64,000 bases of DNA from Rapana venosa (taxonomy: Eukaryota; Mollusca; Gastropoda; Neogastropoda; Muricidae), in NCBI GenBank assembly GCA_028751875.1, contig CM054138.1:36791695-36855694 (forward strand), in the 5' to 3' direction. Below, piece by piece: positions 46,501-57,200 of this stretch. Each line of letters opens with the position of its first letter. Position 1 is the first letter of the stretch. Under the pieces are notes generated by a model. That model was not told where the DNA came from. It saw only the letters and a program-made list of their open reading frames with translations, and did not search any database. The position numbers were made by a program, and so were the translations under genes.

Positions 46501-49410
46501 CCCAATCAATCTAAAGCTCTACAAAGCCCTAATTCAGACTATCCTGCTGTACGGAAGTGAAACTTGGACATTGACTGCTGAGACAGCAAAGCGAATCCAG
46601 TCATTTGAAACAAAATGCCATAGAAAACTGCTGGGCATATCCTGGAGAGAACGAAAGACCAATGAATTTGTCAAGAGTCAAATAACATGGCTGGCAGGTC
46701 CACAGGAACCCCTTCTCACTACCGTCAAGAAGAAAAAGCTGACATGGTTCGGCCACGTCACCCGCCACAACACTCTGCCAAAAACAGTACTGCAGGGAAC
46801 ACTCGAAGGTGGCAGAAAGAGGGGAAGACAGAACAAGTCATGGATGGACAACATCAGAGAATGGACCAGGATGAATGACTCAGCACTACTGCGCAGAGCC
46901 GAGGACCGAGATGGATGGAGGAGGCTTACCACGGCATCGTCTTTCGTGTCTCCTCCACGACTGCCAAGGTCACGGGATTGATGATGATGATGATGTGACA
47001 CCAATATTGACATTTGGAGCATTTGATCGAATTGTTCCCTACACCTTTGTGGCAGACACCACACAGGTATTTGCCTTGCTCTCTATGTGTTCTGCAGTCT
47101 TTTCCAACTGTCATTGCTTTGGTCTTGTTAACATTAACCTTCATTCCTCTGTGTTCTAATCTCTGTTTCCAATTGCCAAATCTTTGAGTAGCGTCATCAC
47201 TGTTCTCAGCTACCAGTACTAAGTCATCAGCATACAGCAGTTCCCAGATCTCTTCTGGCCTCTCCACTTCCTTGGATATTTCATTCATCACGAGGATAAA
47301 GAGCAGAGGGCTCAATGCAGATCCTTGGTGCACTCCTACTTTTATCTCAAAGCTTTCTGATGTCCCAATTATAGTTTTCACTTTTGATCTGGAGTTCTTA
47401 TACAAAGTCATAACCATTGAGATGGTGTGCTCCGGTACACCTTGTTTCCTCAAGGCCCATTGGATTGCCCTTCTGGGTACTCTATCAAAAGCTTTTTTCA
47501 GGTCAAAGATGTGCGTCAAGCTCTTTTTCTTCTCCATATACTTTTCCTGCAGTTGTTTCACAATAAATATTGCATCTATAGTTGATTTGCCAGCCTGGAA
47601 TCCAAACTGTTTTTCATCAATATTGCACAGGCTCTTCAGTCTTCTTTCCAATACTTTTTCCCATATCTTCATGCCATGTTCCAGAAGCCTGAGTCCTCTG
47701 TATTTTCCACATACTAGTGCATCTCCTTTACCATTGAAAATGGGAACAGTAATACTGTCTTCCCATTCTTCGGGCATTTGTTCTGTCTGCTGTATCTTCT
47801 GACATATTTTCGTAAGTTGTTATACTCCTTCCTCTCCTGCTGCTTGTATCATTTCTGTCTCCACTCCTGATGGCCCCGTGGCTTTTCTCTTTTTCATAAT
47901 TCGAACTGCTCTTCTGATTTCATCTTCAGTCACTTCTTGTACAGGTCCTTCAACTTTCTCCACTTCCTCGATTGCATGAGGATTCTCAATATTTAGTAGA
48001 TCAAAAGTAAGTAATCCTTCCATCTCTGCAGAATATTTTGCTTCTCAGTCATGATATTTCCAGACTCATTTTTTACAAATTTTGTTCTTTCCTCATCTGC
48101 TGTGCAATTTGAAACATCTTATGCTGACCTTCAGTTGTATCAAGTCCAACACACCATTCATTCCACGCTTTTTCTTTAGCTTGGGCTACAGCTTTTGTGG
48201 CTTCTTTTGATTTCCTCCTGTATATCTCTCTGTCCTCAAACATCTTTGCTGCCACTTCCTAAATGCTTTCTTCTTCTCTTGGATTGCTTCTTTCACTGCA
48301 TCGCACCACCACCATGTTTCTCTCTGTCGATGTCTTCTTCCTTTGGTCTCTCCACACGTTTTGTTGCTGCTTCCATGAGGATTTCTTTCAATTGGTTCCA
48401 GTCATGGTCTTGTCCAGCCACTTTTTCTCTCACTTTTTGAAGGCTATGTTCTTGTCTTTGAGCCTCCAAATTTTCAGTTTCTTCTCGATTGCTTTCTTCC
48501 TTGGTCTTATCAAATCTTTTATTTGAAAATCTGCGCACAACAATCTGTGCTGTGAGAGGCATTCTTCCCCTGGAATAACTGTACAGTTTGTCGCCATTGC
48601 AGCATCTCCCTTGAAGAGAATGAAGTCAATCTGAGTTTCTGCTTCACCACTTTTGAAGGTGATAGAGTCCTCTTGTTTTTTTCCTTGAAGAACATATTCA
48701 AGATTAGTAAGCTATTCTGTTGGCATAGCTGAAGAATTGTTTCTCCTTCTTGATTTCGACCTCCAAAGTTGTACCTGCCCATAACATCTTCATATCCAGT
48801 TCTGTCCTTGCCAACGTGTCCATTCAAATCTCCTGCTACAACGACAATGTCTTTTCCTGGTATTTCAGCCAGTTTCTCGCCTAGTTTTTCCCAGAAGTCA
48901 GCTTTCTCTTCTTCGGGTCTACCCACCTGCGGTGCATAAGCAGAGATCACGTAAAGGATCTTTTTTCCACAAACTATTTTCATGTTCATTGAGCTACCGC
49001 TCCATCTTTCTATTTCGACAACATTTTCCAGCCAGTTTTCATGGACAAGTAGGCTGACTCCGTGTTCGTTCTCTTTTCCTCCACTCCACCAAAGCTTGTA
49101 CCTGTCCTCACCAACTCCTAACATTTGACATCCTTCTCCTTTTTATCAAACTTCTTGTATTGCACAAATATCTATTTTTCGTCGTCTGAGCATCTCAATC
49201 ACTTCCAACAATCTTCCGCGAAGTGACCAACATTTGCTGATCCAATTTTTATTTTTGGTTTGTAAAAGCCGGAGATTCTTTGCACCCCATGCCCATTTAA
49301 GAGCTGCCGGGTACTGGGGGCCATTTTTTAAATTTGACTCATCATTTTTTTGTCTGGAGCGAGGATTTTCATGACCGGATGCCCTTCCTGATGCCAACTC
49401 ATTGGTATTG
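43556..49410 (-). mobile_element. LINE C, RTE-like, full-length insertion with perfect 13-bp TSD, interrupted by LINE B2
   Basis: Flanked by GTTCCCAGGCTTT at 43543-43555 and 49411-49423. On the - strand the 5' end has ELASGRASGHENPRSRQKND; the endonuclease (49146-48519) contains ILYVISAYAPQVGRPEEE and DIVVVAGDLNGHVGKD. The RT (47777-46990) contains HIFDLKKAFDRVPRRAIQWA, VGVHQGSALSPLLFILVMNE and the catalytic LLYADDLVLVAE. A C4HC3 PHD-like finger follows, then a C-terminal region (44059-43577) with LLYGSETWVFTKTVERLLKS and [12 protein letters not shown]. The tail is (GAA)n. Without the B2 insert it would be about 3.15 kb. Frameshifts and stops occur near 48660, 48540 and 47820, so it is inactive. 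Confidence 0.9.
44292..46994 (+). mobile_element. LINE B2, RTE-like, 5'-truncated, nested in LINE C
   Basis: It begins within the endonuclease domain (ITIIQIYAPSSDHADEEVEE, DIIIIQGDFNAKVGPDSYNQ, GADIGSNHDLVLLVF), with SDH changed to SNH. The RT covers 45160-46490: LPVGKSPGVDNIPAELLKHG, FIDFKKAFDRVWHEGLWQVL, VGVRQGCLLSPVLFNLFLEN and an intact NLRFADDIDLMGGS. The C-terminus (46457-46981) has LLYGSETWTLTAETAKRIQS and ends LPRSRD, then (GAT)n. Only a few frameshifts (near 45090, 45610, 45735 and 46480) break it, so it is younger than its host element C. Confidence 0.9.
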
Positions 49411-49423
49411 GTTCCCAGGCTTT

Positions 49424-51335
49424 GAATATATAAAATATATATATATATATATTATTTTTATGTACTGTTTTTAAGTCCGCAGTGATGCCTTTTAAGCTTT
49501 TAACAACAGCACATGAAGCCTAAGCCTCAACATAGGTTGCTCTGCCTCAGTCCCTCAACAACCAACCTTCTGGGCCAAAACCCACTCCTCCTCCTAACTT
49601 TTGTCTCTGAATTGCTGGAGACCTCTCAGCAGAGTCAGACTCCCTCAAATCTATTTTCCTCTTATGTAAGTTATATATATATAACCCTATGACTTTGGGC
49701 ATAGGGTCAACGATGGCAGATGTAACCGGTCACCTTGGCAGAGCTGCCTTACCAAAGAAGAGGCTAAATGTATATTTCCGTATGGAAACACCATTCGCAA
49801 ATCTATATGGAGCATAGCTTGCGACTGAATAACAAACAACTCGGTATACCTTAGCCACACAGCTCAAGCATTGGATTACGGGGTGCTTGCGGTAACCACT
49901 CAGCCACTGAGACACCAAGACTGATAAAAAGAAGGCTTGAAGATGAGCTGATGGTAGAAAATAGATTCTGTTGACAGAAGAGCGTAGTCCAAAGCAAAAG
50001 GACAGATAACAATGGAGATGAGAAAGAGACTATGATGAAGATGGAACAAGAAAATTAAGTTTAAATTATACAGAGTTTCTGAAAAAAAGGCATGAGAATT
50101 GACCAAGAAGGCTAAAAATAGGAGACGACAGGAAGAGAAATAAGGAAGAAACAAAGAGAAGGATAGAAAAGAGGAAATTCCTAGCACATAATTTTCAGAA
50201 AATGGGGAAACTATAAAATTTATTTTGAAAGGACCCTGGCATCCTCACGGGGATGGGGGAGGGGGGGGGGGATAGCTGCTAACCACAGTTTTATAGCGCT
50301 AATTTGACTATCTGTACGATAAGACACTGGATGCATGAATTATCAAGTTACACAGTAAGTAGCAGTGGTCTGCAGCTAAGACAGACTGTTTACATTCCAA
50401 GTGAAATATGTGAGGTCTCAAAAGTGGTTAATGAATGCAATTTCCAGGCAAGATTGGGTGGGGGAGGGGATGGGGTACAGGGAAGGGAGGGAGAACTGAA
50501 CCAGAAATTTGATTCTCACAAGAGTCAGAAAATATGATTCCCAATGGTATCCCCTCATTTTCTGTGTGTGTGGCAACTTGTGGGTTTAGGCTCTTAGTCT
50601 TCACCTGATGATGAAGAGGCCTTGGGAGAACAGTTGACCAAAGTGTCCCTCATGTCCACCCAATGCCCATTTGGCTCAAGCAACTGATGTTGATAAATTA
50701 TATTATTGAGAAGACCCTGTTGGGGGGGGGGGGGGGGGGGGGGGGGGGTTGTTTCCTAATGTAACCTTGGTGGTATGGGGATAGTCCCTACTGATCATGT
50801 ACAACTACTTAACATGCATTTTTTGGTTAATTTCATTCCAAAGACCACGCCATGTACCCCCCATCCACCCACTTAAACAACAATAACTGTCTAGGCAAGC
50901 TCATTGCAGAAAGGGAAAGTTCTCATCTCATCTACACTACAGTCACATTGATTACCCTCCGACTTACCCGTACTTCATCATTACGTGCTGTTCACCGTAG
51001 TGTTTTTACACCCTTTTCATGCTGTATCCTTTTTAGAAAAGGAAATAATTAAATTTGCTCAGTCAGAAAATAGAAGTTTTCTCAATAACATGTATTTAAA
51101 TTACCTGCATTTTCTACCTCCAGTCCAAGCAAGCCAACATCAGCTGCTCCAGTAGGTTAGCAGCGGGGAGGTTAGGGGGTTACCTTCTCACTTGTTCTTG
51201 ATTCTGTGTTGTTCACAACGGTAATTGATCAGTATAGGACAAAATCTTTTTTTGAAAAACATAAATTAGCGTTAAATTAATTATTTTAAGTAGATTCTCT
51301 TTACGAATTTTTCAAACAAAAAACAACAACTTTAG
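49424..51335. other. Region upstream of UQCC3-like gene; repeats only
   Basis: It contains (AT)n at 49436-49452, a tRNA-head-like stretch at 49870-49918, a G27 run at 50722-50748 and shorter G runs near 50257 and 50457. No exon could be supported; apparent ORFs are short and lack family resemblance. Confidence 0.5.
49870..49918 (-). mobile_element. tRNA-like SINE head fragment
   Basis: The - strand reads TTGGTGTCTCAGTGGCTGAG then TGGTTACCGCAAGCACC, with an A-box match TGGCTGAGTGG as in class II (Leu/Ser-type) tRNAs. No B box was found, so it is a fragment and not a tRNA gene. Confidence 0.4.
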
Positions 51336-51343
51336 TATAAAAG
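51336..51343 (+). promoter_or_regulatory. TATA-box-like element upstream of UQCC3-like gene
   Basis: TATAAAAG lies 80 bp upstream of the ATG at 51423. The surrounding DNA is AT-rich, so chance occurrence is possible. Confidence 0.3.
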
Positions 51344-51422
51344 ATTGTAATAAACACTCCCCTTCAAACTAAAACCATTAGATTGAACTCCCCTGTTGTG
51401 GAACAGTAGGCCTAGCCTAAAA

Positions 51423-51527
51423 ATGTCCCAAGTTCGTGTCAAAGGTGTCATTTGGACCATCGTGCTGACAGGAATCGGTTATGGTCTGATGAAAGCATTT
51501 TCGCCATCAGAAAGGGACATAAGAGAA
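51423..51527 (+). CDS. UQCC3: UQCC3-like exon 1
   Basis: 35 codons including the start ATG (A at -3) and the transmembrane segment. The donor is GTATGT. Confidence 0.75.
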
Positions 51528-54134
51528 GTATGTTTTTTGTAGGTTTAATTTTTTTGGTTTTTTTAAAAGTTTATTGTTGACCTTGTACCCAACTTGAGAA
51601 CAGAGGTTGTTTTTTTTTTAATGAACAAATTACTATAATTAGGCCTATAGTTACTATTACTCGATATTTTTATTATTCAGAAGTGGCGAAGCTGGTTGCA
51701 AAATCTTCAGTGGTGCCCCCATCGTCGACCAGACAATAGGATAGGTGAAAGTGATAGTTGTATTATTTATCATCATTAATACATTATTTCAATTAGTACT
51801 GATTATTTTGGGGAAGTCAGTAGGCCTTTAAAAAAAAAAAGTTGCATTATTCTTATTGTATTGTATTGGATATAACCTTTTAACAGACACTGTGTTATAG
51901 AAACTTGCAACTTTAACCAGAGTACTACTAGTCTTATTATTTTCTTAATTATAATATATATTTTCTTCTTCCTTTTTTGTCATGTTTCTCCCAGGGGAGG
52001 TTTGACATTGATGAGCCTTCTCCATCTCTCTCTGTTTTGAGCTTCCTCCTTATTTATGCTCCTTGCTCTAAGATCATCTGCAATACAGGCAGCCCAGGTC
52101 TTGCTAGGTCTTCCCTTTCAAACACACATATATATATATTAAACCAATCCTAAATCATATTAAATGTCTCACCTGTCAGCATCTGTCACGAAGTTTGGTG
52201 TTGGCCACCGCACCCAATGATAATCATAGTGACATGATCCTCCTTCTCCATTTGCTTTGGTCTTTGCTGGTCCTGCAGACTTAAGTTAATGGATTCTCAT
52301 GCCACAGGATTCAGTGATGTTGCCAGTGGGAGAAGCTGGTGGTCTGTCTTTTTTTCTTTTCCCTCGGCTCATGGCCTCAGTCTTGCCTTGAAAGACAGTT
52401 TTCATGAGGTCCATATCATAGCACATGGCCTAAATATCTTTGTTTAGTTTTATAACACTATCCGCAGTTCGAGTAGTATGCTTTTATTTGTTCTTTTATC
52501 TGTCCAACTGACTCTGAGCAACCTTCTAAAAAAAGCAACCCTCACATTTCACGTGCTTCGATTCTTTTTTTCTTTGTGTCCAGGATTCACAGCCATATAA
52601 CTATAGCATGACGCCTTGACGGGCCATTGAAGCATTTCATTATTTTCATTCTCAGCTGGTAAGGAATGCTGGATCTTTCCAGATGTTGTTGGATCATTCT
52701 ACTTTTGGCCATGCCTGCATTCTTGTGTTTATGTCCTTGGTATCTAATCTGTCATTTGTTTTAACTGAGGTGTCTTTGACATTTTCGGTAGGAATTTTGG
52801 GTATTCAAGTTTATGTTTCATTGTTTGGCTACTGGTTCTGGCAGCATGTATAAGAAATGCATAATAAAGGTGTGACATTTATAAATCATATGCCTGGCCT
52901 ATTGGTCTTTTGGGGCATGATGGCACAATGGATAAGGTCAAGTTTTAAGTTTCAAAGATAAATATCACACCAAATTTGAGAACTTCTTTGGTTACGACAT
53001 CAGTCTAGGTTGCCTTAGATAAGATTGTGTATGTATGATCAGAAGGATACAGTGTGCATGTGGAAGGCTGAGCCTTTTTGTTTTGTGACTTTTAAAATTT
53101 TATGTATTTGTAAGTGTGTGTGTGTGTGTATGTGAGAGAAAGAGAGAGAGAGAGATCAAATCGAATCAAACCAATTCAAATCAAATCAAATTCTTTTATT
53201 TCAAGGATAATGAATTATAAGCACTCGTGTACCTTTTTACATCCAGTCCCGGCCCTTATCAGGGATATCATCAAGATAGAAAACAAACAAGCAAACAACC
53301 AAAAACTAACTCAGTAACTGGAAACAATGACAATAATAAACAAAAATAGAAATGACAATAAGAAAGAAACAAACACATCCAAGAAAAACTATGTAATAAC
53401 AAGAAAGCACGTACACACAGAAATTAAAAAAACCAACAAAAAAAGTTCAAACTATTTATAAGACAAACGATAATTATGATAAAAAAGGCAAATAAGCAAA
53501 CAAACAAGAAAACAATGATTCAAATAAGCAAACAAGCAAGAAAACAATGATTCAAACAAGTGAAAATGTCCCACCTTCATCTATCAACAAAAGAAATCAT
53601 ACAAATCATGTTTTGGTAAAAAGAAAAGCAGAAACTTAACCAATACCATTATGGGAAAGAAGTGGGTGTTCGTGACATTTTTATTTGAAGTCATTGTGGA
53701 ATCTTTTTAAAACCAATATGCAATGTAGCTTTTTTGTGTCTTGGAGATTATGATGCATATCAATCTGCCTGTCACTAGTGTCAGTATTGTAATTGCCCTT
53801 CATGGGATGATTAAAGTGTTTTTGACTTGACTTGATAACCAATAGCAAACTGCATAAGAACGAAATGTTAGATTCAAAAGAAAAGGGAATTATGCATAAA
53901 ATTTGAAGGATACACACACACACACACACACACACATCGATAATTCAGTATTTGTAGTGTGTTAGTTTTATATTTCAACTTTATTATCTGACATTGTTTC
54001 AGCTATTGTTCAATTTTTCGTGTTGGGATTTTTGTTTTGTTTTTGATGTTGTCTAAAATCACTAATGTATGTGAATGGATGTTAAACACGTGCGCGCATG
54101 CGCGCACACACACACACACACTAACACACACACA

Positions 54135-54202
<68 letters not shown>

Positions 54203-57200
54203 TTTGTGTACATCATCAATTGGCTTCATGCTAACTACTAGGGAAGAATGTGCCTTATTTATTTAAGTAAAATTATATAACAGAACATAAAACAAAAGGA
54301 ATTTTTCCACTGAGAGAGAGAGAACCATATGTGTAAGGCACATAATTTTGGACACATTCTAGGACTTAATAGTAATGTTTGGCTGATTATAATATTAAAA
54401 TGGACATCACTGTAACATAATTATGATGAACTTATTCTGCTGTAGCACATGGGACCTTGGTTCACCATGTGGTCTGGAAGATCAGTACCCAGACCACCAC
54501 CTGTTATCTAGTTGGATGGGGAAAAAGTCAGGCTTTAATAATAATAATAATAATAAATGGAATTTATATAGCGCTATATCTTGCAGACTTCATATTAGCA
54601 CCAAGAAAACAGAAGAGACAATGTCGCTCAATGTGAAAACACCAGCCCCTGTGAAAGTGAATGGAACTGACCTGCGCCAGACAGACAAGTTCACATACCT
54701 TGGCAGCAGCATCAAACCAGAGGGCAGCACAAAAGAAGACATCCACAACAGACTGGGCAAGGCCAGGAATGTGTTTAGGGAGATGAACAATATCTGGAGA
54801 TCAACTCAGTACAGCACCAACACCAAGCTGAAGCTATACCAGAGCTGTGTTGTGTCTACGCTCCTGTACGGTTCTGAGTGCTGGAGGATGACGGAAGTGG
54901 ATCTTACCAATCTTCGATCCTTCCACACCATATGCCTGCAAAGAATTCTCCGGATCTTTTGGCCAGAGAAGATCTCCAATGAAGACCTACTACGGAGATG
55001 CAGGCAAGAAGACATGGGAACCATCATCACCAGACGACGGTGGAAGTGGATTGGGCACATCCTCCGAAGAGACCCACAGTCAATCACAAGAACAGCATTG
55101 CACTGGACCCCAGAAGGAAGGAGAAAGAAAGGAAGACCAAAAGCAACATGGAGAGGAACTGTAGAAAGTGAGATGAAGGCCATGCAGCACTCTTGGGGAT
55201 CAGTGACTAGGTTGGCCCAGAATAGGCAGGAGTGGAAGTGCTTTGTTGCTGCCCTACACACCGCTGGGTGTAATGGCTAATGATGATGATGATATCTTGC
55301 AGAGACAAATCAAAGTGCTTTAGAAATGATCAAACTCGCAACTTCTTGTTTTTAGATGGTTTTGTCCTGCCACCAGACCAGCAATGGAGTGATCTGATAA
55401 AGGATCAGGACCATAGCAAGTGACAGTACTACTGAGCATTGTAATCCTACCTGGTCTTGATGGTGGCTCCTGACTGGCTGTGTTTTGTGCTGGGCGATTT
55501 TAACCACTGTGACTTTAACGAGTTTTACCTGCTTTTTGAAAAAACATCTCTTGTTTTACTCCTCAAAACCAAAATTTAGATTTATAAATGTTTTGAAAAT
55601 ATTTTGAGTGCATACAAATCTGTCGTTCTTCCAACCCTTAGTACATTAGACCATAACACAATTTGTCTTATGCCCGCAATCAAGCCAAAAATAAAAACGG
55701 ACCCTGTTAAAAAGTGAATGAAAGTATGGATGAATGACTAGTGAGTGTGTGACATGGAAGAGTTAAAAGGTCGCTTTGACTGCACAAATTGGGATGGGTT
55801 TTTTATATGCGAGTTAAAGTATTAATAAAGTGACTGATGTAATTCATTCTTACATTTCTTCTTGTGAAGATCTGATTGTTCCACAAAGAACAATAAAAAA
55901 AATTTTTTTAAATGTCCCCCAGCAACAAGCCTTGGGTGACAAAATCATAAAAATCATTTTAAAAATCATTTCTCAATTAAAAGACAATAGTATTTAAAAG
56001 TTAAGCGGCAATAGAATGACTTACAAAGCAGTGCAGAAAAAAAACTTAAGAAAAAGATTTGAGAGGGTAATACTAATAGATCAAATACAAACAGAAGGTT
56101 GAAAAACAGTTTCAAATGGGGTTAAAACACTTTCTGGTCAAAATAAATGGAAACATTTCAATTCAGTCAACAACAACAGAACAAGAAGCTTTTTCGCATT
56201 TTAGCTTATTTCATTCTGTTGCTGCTTCTATTCATTCTGTTGACATGAGCTTGAGTATGTTGTTTCTTACCTGGGGAAACAAGTCTGTGAGGACAATCTA
56301 GATACTGGTTTTTAACTAAACCATTGATGCCAAAGAAATGGAACTAGTGTTTTATAGATTGCAAGAAAGGAAAGGTGTGAGCGTGGATGGTGTTGGTGGG
56401 AGATGTTAAAAGTGTGTGCTGGGAAGTTGTGTCATGCTTTTAGTGTCTTGTTCTCTCTATCACCAAAAGTATGCTGTGTACCTAGCCTGGGTAAAAAGTC
56501 AGTTATTTGCCCTGTTCCCAAAACTAACCACCCTATCTCTGAATGATTACAGACCTGTCGCTCTCAGTCTCACCCCTATTGTAATGAAATGCTTTGAATG
56601 ATTATTCTAAAACTTATTTTTCTGTATACTTCTTCTCAATCAGACCCTCTTTGACTTGCTTATTTATAAGAAAACAGAAGCACAAATAACACTATAGTCA
56701 CCTTACAGAAGCACAAATGATGCTACAATCACCGTGCTGCACAATGCCTACTCTCACTTTGAAAAACTTGGCTTCTTTGTAACATTTTGTTCTTATACTT
56801 TTCACCGACTTCTCCGCTACCTTCAATACCATTCAGCCTCATCTCTTAGCACTCAAACTACTTTCACTGAGCATCTGTCCTTGGCCAATGGCCTATTCTT
56901 GGATCATGAGCCTAATCAATCACAGTTTGTCAGATTTCAAAGGGCAATGTCTACAGAAAAGTTGACTTCTACTAGTTCTCCACAAGGTGCTGTTCTTTCC
57001 CCTGTCCTTTTCTTTCTGTATACCAATCTGAATGACTGCACAGGCTATTTCTGATGACTCTGCTCTAGTCTAACTCACACCTCAAATATTCTAAACAAAC
57101 AGAGGAGTTTTCCTTCTGGTTTAAAAGGAATTATCTGGACTTGAATGTCAAAAAGACTATCAAAATGTTTATTGATTTTTGCAAGAACCCAGAGCCAGTA

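Noticed and set aside
44287..46981. Host endonuclease/reverse transcriptase-like gene
   Set aside because: Frameshifts, a (GAT)n tail, 5' truncation and nesting inside LINE C show a retrotransposon copy rather than a host gene.
43556..49410. LTR retrotransposon or endogenous virus
   Set aside because: No long terminal repeats, gag, protease or integrase motifs; AP-endonuclease plus RT and a simple tail indicate a non-LTR element.
54423..55280. 285-codon host gene
   Set aside because: The frame starts in an L2 tail and continues into LINE G coding sequence bounded by a TSD; the first part is fortuitous.
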